A DNA stretch of 19,245 nt from the NCBI GenBank assembly GCA_021152765.1, contig JAGKUT010000006.1:1-19245 (forward strand), written 5' to 3'. The translations under genes were made by a program, and so were the position numbers. Shown here piece after piece: positions 1-8,366 of this stretch. The DNA is from Actinomycetes bacterium. Lineage in GTDB: Bacteria; Bacillota_I; Bacilli_A; RF39; UBA660. The notes under the pieces were generated by a model that was not told the origin of the DNA, ran no database searches, and worked only from the letters and a program-made list of their open reading frames with translations. Position 1 is the stretch's first letter. Each line of letters begins with the position of its first letter.

Positions 1-37
1 ATTATAATGAAAAAAATTCATTTACACCCTAAAACGT

Positions 38-63
38 AAAAGAAGCCCTACTCGGCTTCTTTT
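38..63 (-). terminator. Terminator after mfd
   Basis: A 10-bp stem (38-47 with 54-63) closes a 6-nt loop that contains the mfd stop codon. The tail on the minus strand is only TTTTACGTTTT. The plus-strand tail, tttttt, is stronger, so the hairpin may work in both directions and may also block transcription entering from the left. Confidence 0.6.
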
Positions 64-3000
64 TTCATATTCTCCTCAATTAACTTAAATAAATCAATCA
101 TATAGAAGATAAAATGCTTATCTAAATTATTAGTATTCAAACTAATTAATAATCTCTTATTCTTAATACTAAATCTAAACATTCTACCAAAATTAGTACA
201 CTCAATAAATAACTGTTGAACATTAAGACTATTAGTTAAATCATAAGAAAGATAAATTTCAATAACATCCCTAACCTGCTTAACATCATTAATACCTAAT
301 TTCTTAGCTAACTTTTCTAACCACTCTTGATGCATATAAATATACATATCATCAGTAATCTTACCAAATCTATCCTCTAACTCATACTTAACAGACTCTA
401 ACTTCTCATAAGAATCAATCATATTAATCTTTTTATGAATTAATATCTTAATCTCCTCATCACTAACATAATCATCATCAATAGATGTACTTACTTCAAC
501 TAATGGTTTCTCCTCAATCTCTTCAGTTAAATCCTTAACCTTTTCACCTTTTAATAACTTAACCTGATTATCAAGCATTGATAAAAATAAATCAACACCT
601 ACACTATCAATAAATCCAGACTGTTCACTACCTAATATATCTCCTGCTCCACGAATAGATAAATCACGCATCGCAATCGCAAAACCACTACCTAACTCAG
701 TAAACTCCTTAATCGCATTAAGCCTCTTAACAGCTATTTCACTTAAAACCTTACCCTTATCATACATTAAATAACAATAAGCAATCTTATTAGTACGACC
801 AACACGACCTCTAATCTGATATAACTGAGCAAGACCAAACCTATCCGCGTCCTCAATAATTAATGTATTAACATTAGGAATATCAATACCAGTCTCAATA
901 ATAGTAGTACATAATAATATATCAAACTCATGATTAATAAACTTAAACATTACATCCTCTAATTCAGTCTTATTCATCTGACCATGCGCATAAACAATAC
1001 GAGCCTCAGGAACCAATTTAGAAATTTCTATAGCCTTACTAGGTAAATCATCAACATGATTGTATAAAATAAATACCTGACCACCACGACTAAATTCCTT
1101 ATAAATCGCATCCTTTAAAACCTGCTTATTAGAAGCTAAAACATAAGTCTGAATAGGATATCTATTACTAGGAGGAGTCTCAATCAAAGATAAACTTCTA
1201 ATACCAACCATAGACATCTGTAAAGTTCTAGGAATAGGAGTAGCAGATAAAGTTAAAACATCAACATTATTCTTATAATTCTTAATCTTCTCCTTATGCT
1301 TAACACCAAAACGTTGCTCCTCATCAACAACTAATAACCCTAAATCCTTAAACTTAACATCATCAGATAAAATTCTATGAGTACCAATTAATAAATCAAT
1401 CTTACCCTCTTTTAAATCATCCAAAATTAACTTCTGTTTCTTAGGAGTAACAAACCTATTAAGAACCTCTACTCTAATAGGATAATTACTAAATCTATCC
1501 AACGCATTATTAAAATGTTGATTAGAAAGTATTGTAGTAGGACATAATAAAGCACACTGCTTATTAGACATAATTGCCTTAAATATAGCCCTAAAAGCAA
1601 CCTCAGTCTTACCATATCCTACATCCCCACATAATAACCTATCCATAGGATGTGCGCTTTCCATCTCTTTCTTAATTTCCAAAGTAGCCTTTAACTGATC
1701 AGGAGTAACTTGATAAGGAAACTCCTTCTCAAAAGAATACTGAAGCTCATTATCAGGTAAAAAAGAAAAACCTTGAGTAGCCTCACGCTTCGCATATAAC
1801 TCTAATAACTCATAAGCCATATCCTCAATACGCTTACTAACACGCTTCTTAATCTTCTCCCAATCTTTACCGCCCAACTTACTTAAAGTAGGCTCACATC
1901 CATTACTAGAAGAATACTTAGTAATAAAATCAATCTTCTCAACAGGAATATATAACTTATCATCATCACGATATAAAAGTAATATATAATCCTTCTTAAG
2001 ACCATTCTTTTGAAGAGTACTAATACCCGCATACTTACCAATACCATGACTAACATGAACAATATAGTCACCAATCTCTAACTTATTAATATCACGAATC
2101 TTACTACCTAACTTAAAATTACTATTATAATTATAAACAGTAGCCTTCTTATTAAATAACTCAGTCTCACTAATAACAACAAACTTATCAAAAATAAAAC
2201 CACGACTAATACGCTTAACAACTAAATTAATCTTATCATCAACAATATTATTAATATCAGTAAAAACCAAATCCTCACGATTTAAACTCTCTAATAACTT
2301 ATTAACCTTATACCTATCACTTAAACAAACAACAACAATCTTACCACTAGAAACATAATCATCAAGTCTTTCATTAACCTTATCATAACCATTACCAAAA
2401 TTATCAATGTCATTAGAACTATAACTAATAGAATTCTCATAAGACATATTATTATCAAAAGACATAAAAGAAATAGATTTCTTATTCTTTATATCATTAA
2501 AATCAAACATGTACTTAGTGTCCCCTGGTAACTCTAAACTAACATTATAATTAAAAATTTCATCAACTAATATCTCATAACCCTTTTTAATATCATCATA
2601 CTTATTAAAAAATACACAAGAATCACCTAAATAACCACCAATATTAACAACATCACTATACTTATTTAAATTCTTTTGAAACCTCTCCTCAAAAGGAACA
2701 TCAGAAGAAACTAAAAACTCACTATTAGGAACAATACTAACACTATCTATACTATCAATAGTTAATTGAGTATCAACATTAAAATACTTAATACTATCAA
2801 TAGTATCACCCCAAAACTCAATACGAATAGGATTACTACTATTAATAGGAAATATATCAAGAATAAAACCACGAACAGCTATTTCACCAGTCTTATTAAC
2901 AACACTCTCCCTAACATATCCATTACTAATCAATCTATCAACAAGATCACTAAAAACAAAATCAGTTCCACTCTCTAACTTAATAATAGACCTCTTAAAT

Positions 3001-3344
3001 ACATCCACACTAGGTAAATATCTAAGATAACCCATTAAATTAGTAACAACAACACACCTATCGCCACTAATAATCTTATTCATAGTCTCAATACGAGTAA
3101 CCTTTAACTCAGGAGAAATAGCCAAAGCCTCACTAGTTAAAAAATCATCCATAGGAAAAAATAATACATCATTAATGTAATTAGATAAAGATTGATACAT
3201 CATATTAGCTTCATACAAACTGTTGCACACAACTAAAACATTATTATCACTTGAACTAAAATAATTATAAATATAAATACTCTTTAACTCATCATTTAAT
3301 CCACTCACATATTCATGCTTAAAATCCTTAAATAAATCAAACAT
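48..3344 (-). CDS. mfd: Transcription-repair coupling factor Mfd
   Basis: Mfd is a DNA translocase that removes RNA polymerase stalled at lesions and recruits UvrA for nucleotide excision repair. The start is the ATG at 3344, preceded by GGGAGGAAATAAT, giving about 1098 residues, close to the family norm of 1150-1180. In order the protein shows an N-terminal UvrB-like module (RGFILDIFP near residue 160), a CarD-like RNA polymerase-interacting domain (IGDYIVHVSHGIGKYAG near 425-440), and a RecG-like motor. The motor has Walker A GDVGYGKT near 573-580, the DEEQ box near 674, SATPIPRTL, and QIRGRVGRT in the second RecA lobe. A C-terminal TRCF domain follows. It is the last gene of the dnaX operon, about 40 bp after pth with no terminator between, as in B. 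subtilis. The stop TAG sits in the loop of a terminator hairpin. It appears intact. Confidence 0.97.
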   Translation of the reverse strand: MFDLFKDFKHEYVSGLNDELKSIYIYNYFSSSDNNVLVVCNSLYEANMMYQSLSNYINDVLFFPMDDFLTSEALAISPELKVTRIETMNKIISGDRCVVVTNLMGYLRYLPSVDVFKRSIIKLESGTDFVFSDLVDRLISNGYVRESVVNKTGEIAVRGFILDIFPINSSNPIRIEFWGDTIDSIKYFNVDTQLTIDSIDSVSIVPNSEFLVSSDVPFEERFQKNLNKYSDVVNIGGYLGDSCVFFNKYDDIKKGYEILVDEIFNYNVSLELPGDTKYMFDFNDIKNKKSISFMSFDNNMSYENSISYSSNDIDNFGNGYDKVNERLDDYVSSGKIVVVCLSDRYKVNKLLESLNREDLVFTDINNIVDDKINLVVKRISRGFIFDKFVVISETELFNKKATVYNYNSNFKLGSKIRDINKLEIGDYIVHVSHGIGKYAGISTLQKNGLKKDYILLLYRDDDKLYIPVEKIDFITKYSSSNGCEPTLSKLGGKDWEKIKKRVSKRIEDMAYELLELYAKREATQGFSFLPDNELQYSFEKEFPYQVTPDQLKATLEIKKEMESAHPMDRLLCGDVGYGKTEVAFRAIFKAIMSNKQCALLCPTTILSNQHFNNALDRFSNYPIRVEVLNRFVTPKKQKLILDDLKEGKIDLLIGTHRILSDDVKFKDLGLLVVDEEQRFGVKHKEKIKNYKNNVDVLTLSATPIPRTLQMSMVGIRSLSLIETPPSNRYPIQTYVLASNKQVLKDAIYKEFSRGGQVFILYNHVDDLPSKAIEISKLVPEARIVYAHGQMNKTELEDVMFKFINHEFDILLCTTIIETGIDIPNVNTLIIEDADRFGLAQLYQIRGRVGRTNKIAYCYLMYDKGKVLSEIAVKRLNAIKEFTELGSGFAIAMRDLSIRGAGDILGSEQSGFIDSVGVDLFLSMLDNQVKLLKGEKVKDLTEEIEEKPLVEVSTSIDDDYVSDEEIKILIHKKINMIDSYEKLESVKYELEDRFGKITDDMYIYMHQEWLEKLAKKLGINDVKQVRDVIEIYLSYDLTNSLNVQQLFIECTNFGRMFRFSIKNKRLLISLNTNNLDKHFIFYMIDLFKLIEENMKKEAE

Positions 3345-3384
3345 ATTATTTCCTCCCAACGAATAAAAAGACACAAAAACGTAT

Positions 3385-3939
3385 CTAATTATATTTATTC
3401 ATCAACATCTCAAAACTTATACTTAAAAAATCATTAAAAATATCAGGCATCTTATCTAATATAGGATTAAGTATTTCCATATCACTAGAAGAAAATCTAC
3501 CTAAAACATAATCCTTAGTATCAAACCTCTTATCATTAGAAATACCAACCTTAACCCTCTTATAATCCTGAGTACCTAAATTAGCTTCAATATTCTTTAG
3601 ACCATTATGTCCGCCACTACTTCCACGAGGACGCAACTTAATACGACCTAAATCCATATCCAAATCATCATGAATAATTAAAATATCAGAAACATCAATA
3701 TCAAAAAACTTAACAAACCTACCTACAACATTACCAGATAAATTCATATACTCCAAAGGCTTTAAAAACATAACCTTTTCTCCATTAATGTTACTAACAC
3801 AATAACTACCATTAAATTTATTCTTATCAAACTTAAGACCTAAAGAATCAACAATCCTATCAATAGCCATAAAACCAATATTATGACGAGTTCTCTCATA
3901 CTCTCTACCAGGATTTCCCAAACCAACAATTAGTTTCAA
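3385..3939 (-). CDS. pth: Peptidyl-tRNA hydrolase
   Basis: Pth releases tRNA from peptidyl-tRNAs that drop off the ribosome. I place the start at the TTG at 3939 (MKLIVGLGNPG, 184 aa). The sequence AGAGGTGA lies 6 nt upstream, and most homologues begin at this point. The GTG three codons earlier is part of that Shine-Dalgarno sequence, which also overlaps the rsmI stop. The signature GLGNPGREYERTRHNIGF carries the catalytic His (about residue 19) and the following Asn. The HDDLD motif and the GSSGGHNGLKNI block of the substrate channel are present, and length is normal. It sits between rsmI and mfd in the dnaX operon. B. subtilis has the same pth-mfd neighbourhood, with extra genes between. 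Confidence 0.96.
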   Translation of the reverse strand: MKLIVGLGNPGREYERTRHNIGFMAIDRIVDSLGLKFDKNKFNGSYCVSNINGEKVMFLKPLEYMNLSGNVVGRFVKFFDIDVSDILIIHDDLDMDLGRIKLRPRGSSGGHNGLKNIEANLGTQDYKRVKVGISNDKRFDTKDYVLGRFSSSDMEILNPILDKMPDIFNDFLSISFEMLMNKYN

Positions 3940-3944
3940 ATAAA

Positions 3945-4784
3945 TCACCTCTTTAAATGATACTCATTATAAATAACACTCTTAGCGACTCCTCGTTCCT
4001 TCGCAACTAACTTAATCGCATCCATATCATTATTTCCCAACTTCTTATAAAACTCAATATGTTCAAGAATTGTCAAATTGTCACACTTTTCCTCTTCATT
4101 TGAACCTTCAACAATTATAACAAACTCACCTTTAATGTCAACCATAAGAGGAATAATGTCAATAACATTTTCCCTAAAAACCTCTTCATACCTCTTAGTT
4201 ATTTCCCGGGAAATACTCACACGTCTATTTCCCAACACTTTTAAAACATCCTCTAACATCTCTTTAATACGATGTGGAGACTCATAAAATATAAGAGATT
4301 CCTTGTGATATTTCAATTCTTCTAACTCTTTACGCCTCTTAGAACTCTTACTATTTAAAAAACCAATAAAAGTAAACTTAGAAATATCTAAACCAGATAC
4401 AATTAAAGCAGGAACAAAAGCAGTAGGTCCTGGAAGACCGACAACATTATAACCATTCTCTATAGCACAAAGCGCAAGTTCATACCCAGGATCACTAATA
4501 CAAGGAGTTCCCCTATCACTTACAACACCTACACTAAAACCACTAGATAAATACTCTAATAACTTATCCCTATTACCATCCTCATTAAACTTATGACTAG
4601 AAATAAGTTTCTTCTTAATACCTAAATGTTTCAATAATAAACCAGTAACACGAGTATCCTCAGAAAAAACAACCTCTACCTCTTTCAAAGTATTAATTGC
4701 CCTTAAAGTAATATCATCCATATTACCAATAGGAGTTGGAATTAAATAAACAACTGGACTACCATCATAACTCTTCTGACTCAT
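3945..4784 (-). CDS. rsmI: 16S rRNA (cytidine-1402-2'-O)-methyltransferase RsmI
   Basis: RsmI 2'-O-methylates C1402 in the decoding centre of 16S rRNA using S-adenosylmethionine. The tetrapyrrole-methylase-like fold is recognised by YLIPTPIGNMDDITLRA near the N-terminus, SDRGTPCISDPG, GLPGPTAFVPAL, FIGFL and FYESPHRI, with a normal length of about 279 aa. The ATG at 4784 is chosen because GAAGGGTG lies about 6 nt before it; an upstream in-frame TTG would start inside that ribosome site. The Shine-Dalgarno sequence overlaps the end of trmN6, so the two are probably translationally coupled. The small GIY-YIG gene (yazA) that separates these genes in B. subtilis is absent. The coding sequence contains a perfect Noc-type palindrome at 4201-4214. 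The stop is TGA, which shows that UGA is a stop codon in this organism. Confidence 0.96.
   Translation of the reverse strand: MSQKSYDGSPVVYLIPTPIGNMDDITLRAINTLKEVEVVFSEDTRVTGLLLKHLGIKKKLISSHKFNEDGNRDKLLEYLSSGFSVGVVSDRGTPCISDPGYELALCAIENGYNVVGLPGPTAFVPALIVSGLDISKFTFIGFLNSKSSKRRKELEELKYHKESLIFYESPHRIKEMLEDVLKVLGNRRVSISREITKRYEEVFRENVIDIIPLMVDIKGEFVIIVEGSNEEEKCDNLTILEHIEFYKKLGNNDMDAIKLVAKERGVAKSVIYNEYHLKR
4201..4214. promoter_or_regulatory. Noc-binding-sequence-like palindrome inside rsmI
   Basis: ATTTCCCGGGAAAT is a perfect 14-bp palindrome and, as I recall it, identical to the B. subtilis Noc consensus (NBS). Noc is a ParB paralogue that spreads from such sites and blocks division over the nucleoid. 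It lies within rsmI, and intragenic NBS are usual in B. subtilis. The match is seen directly; its function here is inferred, and noc itself is not in the window. Confidence 0.65.
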
Positions 4785-4788
4785 AAAA

Positions 4789-5511
4789 TCACCCTTCAAA
4801 AAATTTCATAACACTATCAGTATAACTTCCATCACTATTATGTGTGTACAATGGAGGTAAAATCTTAAGTCCTGGACGACCATTCTTACTTCCTTCAACT
4901 AAAACCATATTACTCTCATCCCCCACATGAGGATAAACTAACTGAATACGCTTAGGCTCAATATTATTACTTCTCATAGACTCAATAATATCAATCAATC
5001 TATCAGTACGATGAACAACTGAAACTACTCCACCATTCTTCAGTAACTTACGACTTACTTTAAATAACTGATCCAAATTTAACTTAACCTCATGACGAGC
5101 AATCACTTTATACTGACTACTATTCAAATTAGAACCCTCAGTAACCTTAAAAAAAGGAGGATTACAAGTAATAACATCAAAACTATCACTCTCTAAATCA
5201 AGATAATAATCATTAATATCCATATTAACTAACTTAATCCTATCAGATAAACCATTAATACCAACACTCTTTAAAGCTAAATCGTAAACATCCTTCTGAA
5301 TTTCAACACCAGTAATAGAAAAATCTCCCTTACAAGATAAAATCATAGGAATAGGAGCATTACCACACCCAATATCTAAAACATTAGAAATACCCTTATT
5401 TAAACTAACAAAATTCGCAAGCAACACAGAATCCAAAGAAAAATTAAACATATCAGTATTCTGAACAATCTTTAAATCCTTATAACCTAATAAATAATTA
5501 ATTACTTCCAC
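4789..5511 (-). CDS. trmN6: tRNA1(Val) (adenine37-N6)-methyltransferase, YabB/TrmN6 family
   Basis: This is a class I SAM-dependent methyltransferase expected to N6-methylate A37 of tRNA-Val. Motif I is VLDIGCGNAPIPMIL, and the catalytic N-P-P-F motif appears as CNPPFFK, typical of enzymes that methylate exocyclic amino groups. The N-terminal INYLLGYKDLKIVQ and FSLDSVLLANF match the YabB/TrmN6 pattern. I favour the GTG at 5511 as start (about 240 aa) because AGAGG lies 6 nt upstream; a TTG two codons earlier is possible but overlaps the ribosome site. The start overlaps the 3' end of ricT, and yabA, which separates the two in B. subtilis, is missing. The family call is firm; the exact tRNA target is by family transfer. 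Confidence 0.9.
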   Translation of the reverse strand: MEVINYLLGYKDLKIVQNTDMFNFSLDSVLLANFVSLNKGISNVLDIGCGNAPIPMILSCKGDFSITGVEIQKDVYDLALKSVGINGLSDRIKLVNMDINDYYLDLESDSFDVITCNPPFFKVTEGSNLNSSQYKVIARHEVKLNLDQLFKVSRKLLKNGGVVSVVHRTDRLIDIIESMRSNNIEPKRIQLVYPHVGDESNMVLVEGSKNGRPGLKILPPLYTHNSDGSYTDSVMKFFEG

Positions 5512-6280
5512 ATTCAACCTCTATAATACCTACATTAGGAACATCAACTTTATACTTCTTACCAATAATATCAATACTTACAACTTTACCTTTACCACGT
5601 TCTGTTTCAACCTGACTACCCATACTAGGTAAACACTTACGACATTCACTATAACAAGAATCCTCATACTTTAAACAACACATAAGTCTACCACAAACAC
5701 CATTAATCTTACTAGGATTTAAAGCAATACCCTGATTCTTAGCCATATTAATACTAACAGTATCTAAATCCTTCAAAAATCCAGAACAACATAATGGTCT
5801 ACCACATTGTCCACAACCACCAATTTCACGAGCCTTATCACGAGCACCTATTTGTCTTAACTCAATACGAGTCTTATAAATAGAAGCAAGCTCTTTAGCT
5901 AAATCACGAAAATCAATACGACTATCAGATAAAAACCTAAAAATCAATTGATTCCTATCAAAAGTATATTTACAATCAACCATAATCATATGAAGACCAT
6001 ACTCACTAACCAAATCTTTGCACTTATGTAATGCATCCTTCGCATCCTTTAAATTCTTCTTATGCTTATTAAAATCATCACGAGACGCAATACGCAAAAC
6101 ATTAGAAATACCATTATACTTCTTATCATCACTAACAAATGGTTCATCAATAACAGTACCAAACTCTAAACCACGTTCAGTATCAACAATAACAGTTAAA
6201 TTCTTTTTAAGTCTTAACTTACCAGCATTAAAATATAATATTTCTCTAGAATCACCAATCTTAACACCAACAACAACCAT
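5498..6280 (-). CDS. ricT: PSP1-domain protein RicT (YaaT)
   Basis: This is a member of the PSP1/YaaT family. In B. subtilis RicT joins RicA and RicF in the Fe-S-containing Y-complex, which steers RNase Y-dependent mRNA processing and is needed for competence, sporulation and biofilm formation. The 260-aa protein has the dense cysteine pattern of the family: GGCGQCGRPLCCSGFL, then GVCGRLMCCLKYEDSCYSECRKCLP. The start ATG at 6280 follows GGAGGTGATATA and shares one base with the holB stop (TAATG), which implies translational coupling. The holB-ricT-trmN6 order is as in B. subtilis apart from the missing yabA. RicA and RicF are not in the window, so presence of the complex is unproven. The family call is very secure. 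Confidence 0.95.
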   Translation of the reverse strand: MVVVGVKIGDSREILYFNAGKLRLKKNLTVIVDTERGLEFGTVIDEPFVSDDKKYNGISNVLRIASRDDFNKHKKNLKDAKDALHKCKDLVSEYGLHMIMVDCKYTFDRNQLIFRFLSDSRIDFRDLAKELASIYKTRIELRQIGARDKAREIGGCGQCGRPLCCSGFLKDLDTVSINMAKNQGIALNPSKINGVCGRLMCCLKYEDSCYSECRKCLPSMGSQVETERGKGKVVSIDIIGKKYKVDVPNVGIIEVECGSN

Positions 6281-7215
6281 TATATCACCTCCATCTTAAT
6301 AATAAACTTGTCCATAAGAAGATTCAAATTAACATTAGAATATAAGTCTTCCCTAACTTCCAGAATTAAATTAAGAATCTTATTAATAATATTATAATCC
6401 AATTCACTAAATTTCTCTATATTAGACTTAAATTCGCTCAATATAATATCTTTTCCCATCTTATAATTAATAACATCACTATAAAACATAATCATAATAT
6501 TAAAAGCAAATAAATAATCATCCTTACCCTTAAAAAAATCATTCCAATACTTATTAATATAAACTAAAGTATCTAACTTATTAGAATACAAATACTCTAT
6601 AAAATCAATAACATGTCCAATTTTATTAATACTCTCACTATCATTAACAAACTCATTAATCTTATCACTATCATTATATAACTGATTCCCGACATTCAAA
6701 AGCATATCATCACTTTTAACTTGAACATTATTCAAATTAATTACCTGACACCTAGAGACAATAGTACCCAATACCTTATAAATATTATCAGTAATAAGAA
6801 TAGCTACAATACCCTCTTCAGGCTCCTCCAAAAACTTAAGTATACTATTAGAAGCAGAAATATTTAAATTCTCTACACCATTAATAATATAAACCTTACG
6901 ACCAGACAAAGACTTCATAGAAAACATTTCCTGTAACTCATCAGTCTGTTCCTTCTTAATCCATAATCCATCTGCCTCAATTACCTTAAATTCAGAATAA
7001 GAATTATTATCAATCAAATGACATACACTACACTCGTGACTCCCAGTTTCATTATTAGGACATAATAAATACTTCGCAAAAGCCTTGGCAAAATCGAATC
7101 CCTTATGATATCCATTAGTATTAATTAAATACGCATGAGATAACTTATTTTTAATAATACTATTCTTAAAAATCTTATAAGCAATAGCCTGATCAGAAAT
7201 AAAATCATCCAACAT
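6280..7215 (-). CDS. holB: DNA polymerase III clamp-loader subunit delta prime
   Basis: This is a structural subunit of the clamp loader that places the DnaN ring on primed DNA together with DnaX. The start ATG at 7215 (MLDDFISDQAIAYK) follows TGAGGTGA, giving about 311 aa; an upstream in-frame GTG is part of that ribosome site. Seen are SHAYLINTNGYHKGFDFAKAF, where a P-loop would be but without GxxGxGKT, consistent with a non-ATP-binding delta prime. A small zinc-ligand cluster follows (Cys52, Cys62, Cys65 and possibly His66). Next come SGRKVYIINGVENLN and NSILKFLEEPEEG, with the sensor IVSRCQ. The C-terminal third is divergent. It lies between bofA and ricT; tmk, yaaQ and yaaR, its B. subtilis neighbours, are absent. 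Confidence 0.92.
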   Translation of the reverse strand: MLDDFISDQAIAYKIFKNSIIKNKLSHAYLINTNGYHKGFDFAKAFAKYLLCPNNETGSHECSVCHLIDNNSYSEFKVIEADGLWIKKEQTDELQEMFSMKSLSGRKVYIINGVENLNISASNSILKFLEEPEEGIVAILITDNIYKVLGTIVSRCQVINLNNVQVKSDDMLLNVGNQLYNDSDKINEFVNDSESINKIGHVIDFIEYLYSNKLDTLVYINKYWNDFFKGKDDYLFAFNIMIMFYSDVINYKMGKDIILSEFKSNIEKFSELDYNIINKILNLILEVREDLYSNVNLNLLMDKFIIKMEVI

Positions 7216-7225
7216 ATAAATCACC

Positions 7226-7414
7226 TCAAAACATTAATACAATAATTAAAATAAAACTAAATAAAGCAGGAACGCCTAATAATACTAAACTAATAACAGT
7301 AACCAAATTAATTGGAACAATAATACCCATAGGAGCCGCAACTAAATTAAAACTATATAATAATAAAACATAAAAAATAACTTTTTTAAATAATCCAAAA
7401 AAATTTTTTAACAT
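7226..7414 (-). CDS. BofA-like small membrane protein
   Basis: This is a 62-aa protein that is almost entirely hydrophobic, with two predicted membrane segments (about residues 10-30 and 37-60). The C-terminal half, LGIIVPINLV-type sequence followed by a hydrophobic GVPALFSFILIIV stretch, resembles B. subtilis BofA, an integral membrane inhibitor of SpoIVFB during pro-sigma-K processing. It lacks the first membrane segment of the 87-aa B. subtilis protein. Position supports the call: bofA also lies just downstream of recR in B. subtilis. The start has a good site, AGTAGGTGATTAT before ATG. No other sporulation gene is visible, so the protein may serve a non-sporulation role. The family assignment rests on a short motif plus synteny. 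Confidence 0.75.
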   Translation of the reverse strand: MLKNFFGLFKKVIFYVLLLYSFNLVAAPMGIIVPINLVTVISLVLLGVPALFSFILIIVLMF

Positions 7415-7449
7415 ATAATCACCTACTAATAATATGTTAAAAAAATCAA

Positions 7450-8052
7450 TTAATTACTAATCTCCTTACGATCCTCTAAAGCCATTTCAAGAGTTAATAT
7501 ATCAATATATTCCATATCCGCACCCATTGGAATACCTTGAGCAATCTTACTAACCTTAACACCTTTTCCAGATAACATCTTAGAAATATATAAACTAGTA
7601 GTCTCACCTTCAATACTAGGCTTCAAAGCTAAAATAACCTCTTTAACACCCTCAGATTCAACCCTGCTTACTAACTTATCAAGATTAATATCATCAGGTC
7701 CAATTCCATCTAATGGAGAAATAAGCCCATTTAAAACATGATATCTGCCCTTAAAAGAACCCATCTTCTCAAATAAAATAGAATTCTTAGCCTCTTCAAC
7801 TACACATAAAACACTTGAATCACGACTCTCATCACGACATATATCACAAGTATCTTCCTCTGTTAAATTATTACAAATACTACACTTCTTAATCTTATAC
7901 TTAACATCCTTAATAGAAGAAGAAAAAAGCTCTATAACATTCTCATCAAAATTAATAACAGATAAAGCAAGTCTTTCAGCAGTCTTCTCTCCTACACCGG
8001 GAAGTTTCTTAAAACACTCAATTAAATTTCTAATAGACTTAGGATAATTCAT
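7450..8052 (-). CDS. recR: Recombination mediator RecR
   Basis: RecR is a ring-forming DNA-binding protein that acts with RecF and RecO to load RecA at gaps. At 200 aa it is full length. It has the helix-hairpin-helix LPGVGEKTAERLAL near residues 17-30, a C4 zinc finger (Cys57, Cys60, Cys69, Cys72), and a Toprim domain starting at VLCVVEEAKN. C-terminal Walker-like residues lie around KVSKIAQGIPMGADMEYID. The ATG at 8052 comes 2 nt after the ybaB stop and has only a weak Shine-Dalgarno sequence (GGA), so it probably depends on ribosomes finishing ybaB. The dnaX-ybaB-recR trio is highly conserved in bacteria. Confidence 0.97.
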   Translation of the reverse strand: MNYPKSIRNLIECFKKLPGVGEKTAERLALSVINFDENVIELFSSSIKDVKYKIKKCSICNNLTEEDTCDICRDESRDSSVLCVVEEAKNSILFEKMGSFKGRYHVLNGLISPLDGIGPDDINLDKLVSRVESEGVKEVILALKPSIEGETTSLYISKMLSGKGVKVSKIAQGIPMGADMEYIDILTLEMALEDRKEISN

Positions 8053-8054
8053 AA

Positions 8055-8351
8055 TTAAAATAATCCAGGAAGACCTTGAGTATATTTACCCATCTTCTCT
8101 TCAGTTTCCTTATCAATTTGAGTAATAGCATCATTAACAGCAAGCATAATCATATCCTCTAACATTTCTTTATCGTCAGACTCAATACTATCCATATTAA
8201 TATCAACACCAGTAACCTTTTTGTCCCCAGTCATAGTAACAGATACTAAAGAACTCTTACCAGTAAACACCTTAGAATCAATAACCTTCTTCTCATTTAA
8301 CACCTTATTTTGTAATTGTTGTGCTTGTTTCATCATAGCTTGTATATTCAT
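8055..8351 (-). CDS. ybaB: Nucleoid-associated protein, YbaB/EbfC family
   Basis: A small (98 aa) dimeric DNA-binding protein of the YbaB/EbfC family (YaaK in B. subtilis), which bends or coats DNA and is almost always found between dnaX and recR. It has the N-terminal helix MNIQAMMKQAQQLQNKV, a central beta region containing VTGVDINMDS, and the C-terminal helix LEDMIMLAVNDAITQIDKE ending in GLPGLF, all typical. The ribosome site is strong (AGAGGAGATTTT before ATG). It lies about 15 bp after dnaX. Confidence 0.95.
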   Translation of the reverse strand: MNIQAMMKQAQQLQNKVLNEKKVIDSKVFTGKSSLVSVTMTGDKKVTGVDINMDSIESDDKEMLEDMIMLAVNDAITQIDKETEEKMGKYTQGLPGLF

Positions 8352-8366
8352 AAAATCTCCTCTTTC

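Noticed and set aside
1..21. Start of a further minus-strand gene (ATG at 21, seven codons to the edge)
   Set aside because: Too short to judge, and the ribosome site AGGGTG is only about 3 nt away.
2766..2978. Plus-strand open frames inside mfd, rsmI, ricT, gyrA and dnaN
   Set aside because: They lie antisense to conserved genes, show no family features, and lack ribosome sites.
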